64,000 nucleotides of DNA, taken from contig NZ_JABJRC010000001.1 in NCBI RefSeq assembly GCF_013131805.1, positions 1,426,001 through 1,490,000 on the forward strand. The letters run 5' to 3'. Source of the DNA: Kribbella sandramycini (GTDB lineage Bacteria > Actinomycetota > Actinomycetes > Propionibacteriales > Kribbellaceae). This document shows, piece after piece, positions 14,902 through 28,792 of this stretch. Made by a program: the position numbers and the translations under genes. Position 1 is the stretch's first letter, and each line of letters starts with the position of its first letter. The notes beneath the pieces were generated by a model that saw nothing but the letters and a program-made list of their open reading frames with translations, searched no databases and was not told the origin of the DNA.

Positions 14902-16472
14902 TCGTCGGACCAGAGGTCTTCGTCGGCGTCGGGCAGGATGAGGACGCGGTCGGGGCGGAGGGCCTCGATGGCGCCTTCGTCGTGGGTGACCATGACGGTG
15001 GCGCCGGGGTAGTTGCCGACGGCACCGAGGACCTCGTCGCGGGAGGCCGGGTCGAGGTTGTTGGTGGGCTCGTCGAGAAGCAGGACGTTGGCGCCGGAGT
15101 GGACCAGCCCGGCCAGCGCCAGGCGGGTCTTCTCGCCGCCGGAGAGGACGCCGGCCGGTTTGTCGACGTCGTCGCCGCTGAACAGGAACGAGCCCAGCAC
15201 GTTGCGCACCTCGCCGTCGGTGAGGCCGGGGGCCACGGCGGCCAGGTTCTGCCGGACGGTGCCGGCCAGATCGAGGGTGTCGTGCTCCTGGGCGAAGTAC
15301 CCGAGCCGGAGCCCGTGGCCCGGCACGACCTGACCGGCGTCCGGCTGCTCCCGCCCGGCGAGCAGCCGGAGCAGGGTCGTCTTACCCGCGCCGTTCAGGC
15401 CGAGGACGACGACGCGGCTACCCCGATCGATCGCGAGGTCGACGCCGTCGAGCACCTGCAGACCGCCGTACGCCTTGCGCAGGCCGCGGGCGGTCAGCGG
15501 GGTCTTCCCGGACGGCGCCGGCTCGGGCAGCCGGATCTTCGCCACCCGCTCGGCCCGCCGGGTCGGCTCCAGACCGGCGAGCAGCTGGTCGGCGCGGCGG
15601 GCCATGTTGCGGGCGGCGACCGCGGTGTTCGAGCCGGCCTGCATCTTCCGCGCCTGCGCGTGCAGGACCGACGCCTTGCGCTCCGCGGTGTTGCGTTCGC
15701 GGGTCCGGCGGCGTTCGTCCAGCTCGAGCTGCTGCAGGTACTTCGTCCAGCCGGTGTTGTGGACGTCGATCGCCGACCGCTGCGGATCGAGGTGGAAGAC
15801 CCGGTTGACCGTTGCCTTGAGCAACTCACGGTCGTGGCTGATCACGATCAGACCGCCCGGGTACCCGAGCAGGAACGACCGCAGCCAGACCACGGAGTCG
15901 GCGTCCAGGTGGTTGGTCGGCTCGTCGAGCAGCAGCGTGTCGTGCTGCGCGAACAGGATCCGGGCCAGCTCGACCCGCCGCCGCTGCCCGCCGGACAGCT
16001 CCCCGACCGGCTGCTCCAGCGCCCGCACCGGCAACCCGACCCCACCCGCGAGCCGTGCCGCCTCGGCCTCGGCCGCATACCCGCCGCCCGCCTGGAACCG
16101 CGCCTCGGCCCGCGCGTACGCCGCCATCGCCCGCTCCTGCGCGGCACCGGACGCCGTACTCATCGTCGCCTCGGCCCGGCGCAGATCCCGGACGGCGGTG
16201 TCCAGCCCGCGCGCCGACAAGATCCGATCGGTGACCGTCGTCCCCGGGTCGGCGGCTCGCGGGTCCTGCGGCAGATACCCCACCGACCCGACCGCCGTCA
16301 CACTCCCCGCCGCCGGCCGCTCTTCCCCCGCCAGCGCCCGCAACAACGTCGTCTTCCCGGCCCCATTACGCCCGACCAGCCCCACCCGGTCCCCCGGCCC
16401 CACCTGAAACGCCACCCCACCCAGCAACAACCGGGCCCCGACACGAAGATCCACACCACTAACGGTGATCAT
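14874..16472 (-). CDS. ABC-F subfamily ATPase (ribosome-associated)
   Basis: 532 residues, two ABC domains and no membrane segment. Domain 1: GLVGRNGAGKTTLLRAL, LSGGQRRRVELARIL, LLLDEPTNHLD, with His switch VISHDRELL. A charged linker rich in Arg/Glu/Ala (about 245-320) follows. Domain 2: VLGLNGAGKTTLLRLL, LSGGEKTRLALAG, LLLDEPTNNLD, MVTHDEG. ABC-F proteins act on the ribosome; some give resistance to ribosome-targeting antibiotics. The short leader ORF and base-pairing arms upstream (16483-16556) resemble inducible resistance genes and favour that role here (inference). GAGAG sits eight bases before the ATG. Confidence 0.93.
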   Translation of the reverse strand: MITVSGVDLRVGARLLLGGVAFQVGPGDRVGLVGRNGAGKTTLLRALAGEERPAAGSVTAVGSVGYLPQDPRAADPGTTVTDRILSARGLDTAVRDLRRAEATMSTASGAAQERAMAAYARAEARFQAGGGYAAEAEAARLAGGVGLPVRALEQPVGELSGGQRRRVELARILFAQHDTLLLDEPTNHLDADSVVWLRSFLLGYPGGLIVISHDRELLKATVNRVFHLDPQRSAIDVHNTGWTKYLQQLELDERRRTRERNTAERKASVLHAQARKMQAGSNTAVAARNMARRADQLLAGLEPTRRAERVAKIRLPEPAPSGKTPLTARGLRKAYGGLQVLDGVDLAIDRGSRVVVLGLNGAGKTTLLRLLAGREQPDAGQVVPGHGLRLGYFAQEHDTLDLAGTVRQNLAAVAPGLTDGEVRNVLGSFLFSGDDVDKPAGVLSGGEKTRLALAGLVHSGANVLLLDEPTNNLDPASRDEVLGAVGNYPGATVMVTHDEGAIEALRPDRVLILPDADEDLWSDDYLSLVSLA

Positions 16473-16482
16473 GACTGTAACT

Positions 16483-16544
16483 CTCTGTGATGGTAAGCGG
16501 ACACACTCCTTCTGCGGAAGCGGGTCGCGGACCTAAGCACAGAG
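16483..16544 (-). promoter_or_regulatory. Base-pairing arms that would mask the ABC-F ribosome binding site
   Basis: In the transcript, CUCUGUG inside the leader ORF (template 16538-16544) is exactly complementary to CACAGAG (template 16483-16489), which contains most of the ABC-F ribosome binding site. A second small stem, CTTC/GAAG, lies between. A ribosome paused on the leader ORF would free the site, as in translational attenuation (inference). Confidence 0.55.
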
Positions 16545-16556
16545 GCGAATAGCCAT
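16533..16556 (-). CDS. Leader peptide MAIRLCA of the ABC-F gene
   Basis: Seven-codon ORF (ATG 16556, stop TAG 16533-16535). Promoter elements fit a leaderless transcript beginning at this ATG: CTGACG (16586-16591), a 17-base spacer, TAGGGT (16563-16568), then six bases to the ATG. The peptide ends 60 bases before the ABC-F start. It is too short to be judged by codon statistics; its case rests on promoter spacing and the pairing arms described at 16483-16544. Confidence 0.5.
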   Translation of the reverse strand: MAIRLCA

Positions 16557-16596
16557 GTGCCCACCCTAGGCCCAACCAAGAACCCCGTCAGCCGAA

Positions 16597-18015
16597 TTAA
16601 TGGGCGGGGAGGTCGATGGTGAAGCGGGCGCCGCCGGTGGGGCGGGTGGTTAGGTGGATGGCGCCTTGGTGCCATTGGACGTGGCGGGCGACGATGGCCA
16701 GGCCCAGGCCTACGCCGCGGCCTCGGGAGGAGGACTCGGTGCGGGCGAAGCGTTCGAAGATGCGGTCGTGGTCTTCGGGGGCGATGCCGGGGCCGGCGTC
16801 GTCGACGGTGATCACGACGCCGAGGCCGCCGGGGGCGACGGTGACGCCTTTGCAGCCGCCGGCGTGGTCTTCGGCGTTCTCGACGAGGTTGGCCACGACA
16901 CGTTCGAGGCGGCGTTTGTCGGCTTGCATGGTGAGGAGTTCGGCGCCGGGGGCGACGGTGGTGACGGGGCGGCCGGCGGTGGCGTCGGCGGCGGCGCGGA
17001 CCAGGTCCGCGATCCGGACGATCTCGCGGCTGCCGCGGTCGCCACCGTCGTCGCGGGAGATCTCCAGCAGGTCGATGACGAGCCGGCGGAAGCGTTCGAG
17101 GTCGTCCCCGAGCAGGTCGACCGGCTCGCGGACCGGCTCGGGCAGCTCGTCGCGGTGGTTCTGGATCAGCTGCATCGAGTTCAGCATCGTCATCAGCGGC
17201 GTCCGCAGCTCATGGCTGACGTCGCCGGCGAACCGCGCGTCCGCCTCGACCCGGCGCTCCAGGTTCGCGGCGGTCTGGTTGAACGACCGTGCGAGGCCGC
17301 CGAGGTCCCGGTCGTTCTCGGCGTCGAGGCGCGCATCGAGCCGGCCGCGGGACACGGCGTCCGCGACCTTGGTCAGCTCGGCCAGCGGGCGCAGCGCGAG
17401 CGTGCTGGCCAGCCGCCCGACCGCGAGCCCGATCAGCGCGGTCGCGATCGCCGCCGCGACCAGCGTGATCTTCAGCGTCCGCAGCGTGTCGTCCAGCTGC
17501 GTCAGCGGATGCCACTCGAAGAACGCCTCCCCCGGCCTGCTGACCGGTACGCCGACTGCGAGCACCCGCTGCCCGTTGACGGTCAGCCGCGCGTCACCCG
17601 CCGTCCCGCCGCGGACCAGAGCGATCAACTCCGGCGGCAGATCCTCCGGCCGCCCGGACAGCGAGTACCACTCGTTGTCGAAGTAGACCATCGAAGCCGC
17701 CGAGTCCGTCGACGGCAGCGTGCTGAGCAGCGACATCACGCTGACGCCGGGCCGGGCCTGGATGACGCCGCAGTCCGACCGCTCGCGGACCGGCATACAC
17801 GACGTCGGCGACCCGTAGATCCCGAACCGGAACGCCGCCGCGTTGTCCTTCGTCTGCACCCACGCCGACGTCTCGCGCTCCTCGGTCAGGTACTTGGAGA
17901 CGATGTTCCAGGTGACGACGGCGAGCACCGACGACAACCCGAGCGCGAGCAGCCCGTACGCGATCATCACCCGCCCCCGCAGGCTCGCCCTGCCGAGCAG
18001 TCCGAACCGGCCCAC
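16597..18015 (-). CDS. Sensor histidine kinase of a two-component system
   Basis: 472 residues. TM1 near 15-40, an extracytoplasmic sensor of about 130 residues containing two cysteines (SCMPV and DCGVI), TM2 near 175-198, a HAMP domain (LRPLAELTKVADAVSRG), the H box DVSHELRTPLMTMLNSM with His near 282, and the ATPase domain with N box (VVANLVENAEDHA), DDAGPGIAPED and GVGLGLAIVARH. This arrangement is like the Streptomyces envelope-stress kinase CseC and MtrB. The GTG start at 18015 shares a base with the TAG of the response regulator gene (TAGTG), so the two are co-translated. The ATP-lid sequences look intact. Confidence 0.93.
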   Translation of the reverse strand: MGRFGLLGRASLRGRVMIAYGLLALGLSSVLAVVTWNIVSKYLTEERETSAWVQTKDNAAAFRFGIYGSPTSCMPVRERSDCGVIQARPGVSVMSLLSTLPSTDSAASMVYFDNEWYSLSGRPEDLPPELIALVRGGTAGDARLTVNGQRVLAVGVPVSRPGEAFFEWHPLTQLDDTLRTLKITLVAAAIATALIGLAVGRLASTLALRPLAELTKVADAVSRGRLDARLDAENDRDLGGLARSFNQTAANLERRVEADARFAGDVSHELRTPLMTMLNSMQLIQNHRDELPEPVREPVDLLGDDLERFRRLVIDLLEISRDDGGDRGSREIVRIADLVRAAADATAGRPVTTVAPGAELLTMQADKRRLERVVANLVENAEDHAGGCKGVTVAPGGLGVVITVDDAGPGIAPEDHDRIFERFARTESSSRGRGVGLGLAIVARHVQWHQGAIHLTTRPTGGARFTIDLPAH

Positions 18016-18719
18016 TAGCCGACCAAGCGATAGCCCAGGCCGCGGGCCGTGACGAGGTACTGCGGATTCGCGGGGTCGTGCTCGATCTTCAGCCGCAGCC
18101 GCCGGATGTGGACGTCGACGATCCGGCTGTCCCCGAAGTAGCCGTAACCCCACACCTTCGACAACAGCTGCTCCCGGGACAGCACCCGGCTCTCGGCGCC
18201 GGCCAGCTCGGCGAGCAGCTTGAACTCGGTTCGCGTCAGCGGCAGCGCCTCGTCGCCGCGCTTCACCTCGGCCCCGGGGATGTCGATGGTCAGGTCACCG
18301 ACCACCAGGACGTCGGGCTGCCGCGCGTTGGCCGGCTCGACCCGGCGCAGCAACGCCCGGATCCGCGCCGACAGCTCCTTGGCCACCAGCGGCTTGGTCA
18401 CGTAGTCGTCCGCGCCCGCCTCCAGCCCGGCCACGACGTCGTGGCTGTCCGTCCGCGCGGTCACCATGATCACCGGTACGTCGCTCGCCCGGCGGATCTC
18501 CCGGCAGACGGTGAACCCGTCCCGGTCGGGCAGCATGATGTCCAGCAGGACGACGTCCGGCGGCTGGCGCCGGAGCGCGGTCAGCGCGTCGATCCCGTTG
18601 GCCGCCTCGGCGACCTCGTAGCCCTCGTCTTCCAGGGCGAGCCGCAGTACCCGGCGGATGCGGGGCTCGTCGTCGACCAGCAACAGGCTGTGTGCCACCC
18701 CACCAGTGTCGCGCACCAC
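18015..18719 (-). CDS. OmpR/PhoB-family response regulator
   Basis: 234 residues as drawn. Receiver domain with LLLVDDEPRIRRVL (acidic pair), VVLLDIMLPDRDGF (phospho-acceptor Asp) and DDYVTKPLVAKE (Lys). The winged-helix output domain runs from about 135 to the end (LTRTEFKLLAELA, VWGYGYFGDSRIVDVHIRRL, LGYRLVG). The start is uncertain: GTG 18719, or a GTG about nine codons later that gives the usual length before the first strand. Cognate of the kinase downstream. Target genes unknown; the decayed oligopeptide transporter begins about 100 bases away in the opposite direction. Confidence 0.93.
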   Translation of the reverse strand: MVRDTGGVAHSLLLVDDEPRIRRVLRLALEDEGYEVAEAANGIDALTALRRQPPDVVLLDIMLPDRDGFTVCREIRRASDVPVIMVTARTDSHDVVAGLEAGADDYVTKPLVAKELSARIRALLRRVEPANARQPDVLVVGDLTIDIPGAEVKRGDEALPLTRTEFKLLAELAGAESRVLSREQLLSKVWGYGYFGDSRIVDVHIRRLRLKIEHDPANPQYLVTARGLGYRLVG

Positions 18720-18827
18720 CGGTCCGGACGCCGATTACGGCTGTCATGAATCCGCAACATCCGCCCCGCACGCCATGTGACAACTCCTTGACGCTTCGTT
18801 GCCCCCGGGTTCCGGCCGGGCCCGGAA

Positions 18828-19253
18828 GTCCTCGCCCGCCAGGTCACCGCGGCGGACGTCGTCCGCGGCGTCAAGCGGACGGCGAACCCGGTCCAGCCGT
18901 TCGGCGGCAGCCCCGACTTCGCCGACCTGCTGGTCGGCTACAACCAGTTCGCCGCCGGTTTCGCGAAGGCGCCCAAGACCGTCGCCGGCATCCAGGACTA
19001 CCTGGACAAGACCCCGCTGCCCGGCGTCGAGGCCAAGGACGACAGCACGGTCGTCTTCCACCTCACCCAGCCCGCCGGCTACTTCGTCGACATGCTGACG
19101 CTACCCGCCTTCTCCCCCGCCCCGATCGAGTCGCTGAAGTACTGGTGGTTCATCCTGTTCCCCGGTCTGGCCCTGCTGATCACGACCCTGGCGTTCAACC
19201 TGTTCGGCGACGGGGTCCGGGACGCCTTCGACCCGCGCGCAGATCGGACCTGA
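18828..19253 (+). pseudogene. Oligopeptide-binding protein fragment fused to a DppC-type permease tail
   Basis: A single open frame ends at TGA 19251-19253. The first 100 codons read like the middle of a family 5 solute-binding protein (RQVTAADVVRGVKRTANPVQ, TPLPGVEAKDDSTVVFHLTQ, GYFVDMLTLPAFSPAP). At SLKYWWFILFPGLALLITTL the text becomes the last helix and tail of a DppC/OppC permease (FNLFGDGVRDAFDPR). No start codon, signal peptide or lipobox remains. This looks like one deletion that joined two neighbouring genes of an opp/dpp operon, plus loss of the 5' end. Confidence 0.75.
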
Positions 19254-19254
19254 G

Positions 19255-20046
19255 ATGGCACTGTTCCTGCTCCGCCGCCTGGGCCACGGGCTGCTCGTCC
19301 TGTGGCTGATCTCGATCGCCGTCTTCGCCTGTTCTTCGTTGCCCCGAGCAACGTTGCGCAGACGCCGGCCGGCCGGCAGGCGACCCCCGAGACGATCGCG
19401 CTGATCCAGCACCGGCTCGGGCTCGACCTGCCGATCTGGAAGCAGTACCTGAACTTCCTCACGAACGCCGTCCAGGGCGACCTCGGCTACGACTACTACC
19501 ACCAGGTCCCGGTGACCACGATCATCGGGCAGGCGCTGCCGATCACGGTCTCACTGGCGATCGGCGCCGCCGTCCTCTGGCTCAGTCTCGGGGTGTTCAA
19601 CGGCGTCGTCTCGGCGACACATCCCCGCTCCCTGGCCGATCGCGGGCTGACGCTGTTCGCGTTGTTCTTCTACTCGTTCCCGTCGTTCCTGCTCGGGTTG
19701 CTGCTGCTGTACTTCTTGTACTCTCGGCGAGGACGACATCCGGACGGCGCGGTCGAAGGGGATCCGCGAGCGCCGGGTGATCGTCCGGCACGGGTTGCGC
19801 AGCGCGCTCACCCCGGTGGTCACCCAGTTCGGGATCGATCTCGGGCAGCTGATCGGCGGCGTCGTCGTGATCGAGACCGTGTTCAGCCTGCCCGGGCTCG
19901 GCAAGACCGCGGTCACCGCGATCAACCAGCAGGATCTGCCGGTGATCATCGGTATCGTCTTGTTCGCGTCGGTCGCGGTGGTGATCGCGAACCTGCTGGT
20001 CGACGTCGCGTACGCCGTACTCGATCCGCGCGTCCGGCTGCATTAG
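19255..20046 (+). pseudogene. DppB/OppB-type ABC permease with frameshift and internal deletion
   Basis: It starts with ATG 19255, one base past the previous stop (MALFLLRRLGHGLLVLWLIS, the usual OppB start). A one-base loss near 19329 shifts frame; the next frame continues with FFVAPSNVAQTPAGRQATPE, LGLDLPIWKQYLNFL and an inner-membrane segment up to LLLLYFLY. Near 19725 a second break removes about 60 residues and changes frame again. The C-terminal part, including the EAA-type loop context and FSLPGLGKTAVTAINQQDLP, ends at 20046. Two independent lesions mean the transporter cannot be functional. Confidence 0.8.
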
Positions 20047-20057
20047 TGTTCGTTCGC

Positions 20058-21056
20058 GTGAAGATCGCGGTGTACGGCGCGGGTGGAATCGGGTGTTATG
20101 TCGGCGGCCGGCTGGCCGCGGGCGGGGCCGGCGTGACGTTCGTGGGCCGGCCGCGGACGGCCGCCGTCCTGGCCGAGCACGGGCTTCGGCTGACCGACTA
20201 CCTGGGTGCCTCACTGGGAGTCTCGGCCACGGACCTGCGGTACGAGACGACGCCGGACGCCACGGCGGACGCCGACCTGGTGCTGGTCACGGTGAAGTCG
20301 GCCGCTACGGCGACGGCGGCCGACGAGCTGGCCGGGGTGCTCAAGCCAGGGGCTGTGGTGGTGAGCTTCCAGAACGGGATCCGGAACGGGGAGCTGCTCC
20401 GGGCGCGGTTGGCCGAACAGACCGTGGTGACCGGGATGGTTCCGTTCAATGTGGTGAACCGCGGGGACGGGCACTTCCACCAGGGGACGGAGGGGTTGCT
20501 CGACGTCCAGACTCACGACGCGCTGGCGGCGTACGAGGATGCGTTCATCTTGGCGGGGCTGCCGTTGCAGCAGCACGACGACATCCTGCCGGTGCAGTGG
20601 TCGAAGCTCTTGCTGAATCTGAACAACCCGGTCAACGCGCTGTCCGACATCCCGCTGCGGGACGAGTTGTCGCAGCGTGCGTTCCGGCGGTGCTTCGCCG
20701 CGGCGCAAGCGGAGGCGCTGACCTTGCTGGCCGGCGCCGAGATCGAGCCGGCGCAGATTCTGCGGGTTCCGATGCAGCGGCTGCCGAGCGTGTTGCGGCT
20801 GCCCGACTTCTTGTTCCGGCGGCTGGCGGCGCCGATGCTCGCGATCGATCCGTTGGCCCGATCGTCGATGTGGGACGACCTCGAAGCCGGCCGGCCGACG
20901 GAGATCGACTACCTGAACGGCGAGGTCGTGCGGCTCGCGGAGTCGCTCGGGCGGACGGCGCCGGTCAACGCGCGGCTGGTCGAGCTGATCCGGGCCGCCG
21001 AGACGAAGCGCCGGGCCTGGGCGGGCGCCGATCTACTCCGCGAACTGCAGGGGTAG
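20058..21056 (+). CDS. Ketopantoate reductase family (2-dehydropantoate 2-reductase)
   Basis: 332 residues. Rossmann start KIAVYGAGGIGCYVGGRLAA, the family Lys/Asn region (LVTVKSAATATAADEL, then VVSFQNGIRNGELL), QWSKLLLNLNNPVNAL with the catalytic Lys near 180, and the C-terminal helix bundle with SSMWDDLEAGRPTEIDYLNGE. NADPH-dependent reduction of ketopantoate in pantothenate synthesis is the family role, though actinobacteria carry several paralogues and this may act on another 2-ketoacid. Start GTG 20058; a TAGTGT hexamer just upstream could drive a leaderless transcript. The gene is intact although it follows a pseudogene block. Confidence 0.88.
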   Translation: MKIAVYGAGGIGCYVGGRLAAGGAGVTFVGRPRTAAVLAEHGLRLTDYLGASLGVSATDLRYETTPDATADADLVLVTVKSAATATAADELAGVLKPGAVVVSFQNGIRNGELLRARLAEQTVVTGMVPFNVVNRGDGHFHQGTEGLLDVQTHDALAAYEDAFILAGLPLQQHDDILPVQWSKLLLNLNNPVNALSDIPLRDELSQRAFRRCFAAAQAEALTLLAGAEIEPAQILRVPMQRLPSVLRLPDFLFRRLAAPMLAIDPLARSSMWDDLEAGRPTEIDYLNGEVVRLAESLGRTAPVNARLVELIRAAETKRRAWAGADLLRELQG

Positions 21057-21929
21057 CTCCGCGCGGACGTCGATACTGACGATGCCGTACCGGAAGCCGA
21101 GATGCTCGTTCAGGCGGCGCATGTCGGCGTTGCCCTCCTGCGTCCAGGTGTAGATCTCGGTGATGCCGTTCTGCGCGGCCCAGGCCATACTCGTCCGCTT
21201 CAGCGTCGCGGCGACGCCCTTGCCACGCCAGCTCCGGCGGACGGCGGTGTAGGCAACCTCGGCGCGCTGCGGCTGATCGGTGTCGATCATCAGCCCGGCG
21301 ACCCCGATGACGTCGGCGCCGTCGAGTGCGACGAACATCGCCGCCGGATCGTTGATCCACTCCGTCGCCCACTCCTCGGCCGTCACCTGGAGCGGGGACC
21401 GGGTGGCCATATCCGGGAAGGTCGGGACGGCGACCTGGTCGTACGCCCGCGCCCACAGCTCGGGCCGCTCGGCGACCGACACGATCTCGTACGCCGTCGG
21501 CGCGGGCGGGCTCGGCTCGGCGCCGATCGCCCGGACCTGCTCGACCTGCCGCCCGGACTCCGTGAACCCGAACCGCTCCGCGAACGCGAACGATCCGTCG
21601 TCGTCGACCGTCGTCCCGGCGACGGTGTGGCCCTGGGCGCGGGCATGCTCGGTGAGTGCGCGCAGCAGCGCCGTACCGACGCCTTGCCGCCGGGCCTCCG
21701 GCCGGACGCGGGGCGCCACCGCCGCGCGACCGGACTCCGACGAACGGTCGGCAAGCCCATGGCCGACGACCTGGCCGTCGGCCTCGGCGATCACGAGCAA
21801 CCGGCCCGGGGCCTCCTGAGCACGGAGCTCGGCCACGCTGGGGCAGCGTTCGTACGGGAGCGCGGCAATCCGGACCTGTCGCCAGGCCTCGTAGTCCGCA
21901 TCGGATTCGACCGGCCGGATCTCCACCAT
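21033..21929 (-). CDS. Tandem GNAT-family N-acetyltransferase
   Basis: 298 residues with two GNAT domains. Domain 1 (1-145) has VAPRVRPEARRQGVGTALLR, a good Q/R-x-x-G-x-G/A acetyl-CoA loop. Domain 2 (150-298) has VAYTAVRRSWRGKGVAATLK and NADMRRLNEHLGFRY. Two-domain members include mycothiol synthase-like enzymes, but the substrate here is not indicated. GGAGGGGGAG precedes the ATG 21929. The end overlaps the converging ketopantoate reductase gene by 24 bases. Confidence 0.88.
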   Translation of the reverse strand: MVEIRPVESDADYEAWRQVRIAALPYERCPSVAELRAQEAPGRLLVIAEADGQVVGHGLADRSSESGRAAVAPRVRPEARRQGVGTALLRALTEHARAQGHTVAGTTVDDDGSFAFAERFGFTESGRQVEQVRAIGAEPSPPAPTAYEIVSVAERPELWARAYDQVAVPTFPDMATRSPLQVTAEEWATEWINDPAAMFVALDGADVIGVAGLMIDTDQPQRAEVAYTAVRRSWRGKGVAATLKRTSMAWAAQNGITEIYTWTQEGNADMRRLNEHLGFRYGIVSIDVRAELPLQFAE

Positions 21930-21963
21930 GTTCGCTCCCCCTCCTGGTGACCCGACCGTTGTA

Positions 21964-22530
21964 TCAGGGGCGGGCCGCCGGCGGCAGCAGGTTTTCGTCG
22001 CCCAGCGGCCAGTCAGCCGGCGACGAGCCGAGCCGGTCCAGCTCGTCCAGCTGCAACTCGGCCCACGGCGACAGGCCCTCGACAGCCCGGATCTCGCCCC
22101 ACTCGACCCACCGGTAGGCCTCGACCTCGGCCGGCGCGGGTGTCGGCGTCCCCTCCCAGCGCACCCGGAAGACCGGACACAGCTCGTTCTCCACCATTCC
22201 GTTCGGCATCTCCGCGCGATACCGGAAACCGGGTAGCACCAGCTCGGTCTCGACGCCGGTGATCCCCAGCTCGTCGGACAGCCGCCGGACGACGGCGTCC
22301 GCGATCGGCTCCCCCGGCAACGGATGCCCACAGCAACTATTGGTCCAAACCCCCGGCCAGGTGGGCTTGCTGAGCGCCCGCTGCGTCAGCAGCACCCGGC
22401 CGGCGCCGTCGACCACGTAACTCGAGAACGCCAGATGCAGCGGCGTCGCGCTGTGATGAACGGTGGCCTTCGCCTCCGTCCCCACCGCACGCCCCAGCTC
22501 GTCCACCAGCACCACCAGCTCCTGCGTCAC
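21964..22530 (-). CDS. idi: Isopentenyl-diphosphate delta-isomerase, type 1
   Basis: 188 residues. Nudix-like fold with the family's catalytic Cys in WTNSCCGHPLPGE, the metal-binding His residues (HHSATPLHLAFS), and the second active-site Glu region MVENELCPVFRV. It interconverts IPP and DMAPP for isoprenoids. Start GTG 22530 is favoured by family length (about 180-200), with only a weak ribosome binding site. The preceding stretch to 22563 is the divergent region shared with the tyrS leader. It is a single gene, 33 bases from the tandem GNAT gene. Confidence 0.93.
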   Translation of the reverse strand: MTQELVVLVDELGRAVGTEAKATVHHSATPLHLAFSSYVVDGAGRVLLTQRALSKPTWPGVWTNSCCGHPLPGEPIADAVVRRLSDELGITGVETELVLPGFRYRAEMPNGMVENELCPVFRVRWEGTPTPAPAEVEAYRWVEWGEIRAVEGLSPWAELQLDELDRLGSSPADWPLGDENLLPPAARP

Positions 22531-22579
22531 GCCCTGAGCGTAAGCGGATAACCGCCTGCGCACCCAACTACGGGCGTGT

Positions 22580-22678
22580 TAGCCTCACCGCATGCTGACG
22601 CAGCGTGTGGGTTATCGACCGGCTCTGGGAGGAGCCGGCGTTTCGTAGTCCCCACTCTCCGCTCCGTCCAGAGCCTCC
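22580..22678 (+). promoter_or_regulatory. tyrS leader: -10 box and alternative RNA stems
   Basis: TAGCCT (22580-22585) lies six bases before the leader ORF ATG at 22592. Downstream, CCGGCTC (22619-22625) pairs with GAGCCGG (22632-22638), while GGCTCTGG (22621-22628) can instead pair with CCAGAGCC (22668-22675). The two stems exclude each other and start just after the Tyr codon of the leader ORF. The stem at 22679 follows immediately. Confidence 0.6.
22592..22648 (+). CDS. tyrS leader peptide (18 residues, one Tyr codon)
   Basis: ATG 22592 to TAG 22646-22648 encodes MLTQRVGYRPALGGAGVS. The ATG coincides with the predicted start of transcription (TAGCCT plus six bases), so it would be translated from a leaderless RNA. 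The single Tyr codon (22613-22615) sits just before the competing stems. This is the layout of ribosome-mediated attenuation sensing charged tRNA-Tyr (inference from architecture). Confidence 0.6.
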   Translation: MLTQRVGYRPALGGAGVS

Positions 22679-22710
22679 GAGGCAGGAACCATCCGGGTTC
22701 CTGCCTCTTT
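22679..22710 (+). terminator. Attenuator/terminator hairpin ahead of tyrS
   Basis: GAGGCAGGAACC (22679-22690) and GGTTCCTGCCTC (22696-22707) form a perfect 12-bp stem with a five-base loop, followed by TTTCC. It lies 56 bases before the tyrS start and 31 bases past the leader ORF stop, so it must act as a conditional terminator for tyrS. Confidence 0.8.
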
Positions 22711-22765
22711 CCGTTGCCGGAGGCGCTGTCGCACGGGTGTCTCCGCTGAACCATGGAGCATTCTT

Positions 22766-28700
<5,935 letters not shown>

Positions 28701-28792
28701 TCAGCTTCGTCCGGAACTCGGGCCGCATTGGGGAACGCTTGCCGGGCGCGCGAGGATAGGTCCGCACACAACTTGAGACTTACGGAGAACTG

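Noticed and set aside
19302-21056. 584-codon open frame joining permease sequence to the ketopantoate reductase
   Set aside because: The middle is out-of-frame permease DNA translated as Arg/Gly/Ala-rich text; the reductase has its own start at 20058 and the permease part is a pseudogene.
22580-22710. T-box riboswitch before tyrS
   Set aside because: No T-box sequence (AGGGTGGNACCGCG) or stem I specifier loop is present, and the short Tyr-containing ORF explains the layout better.
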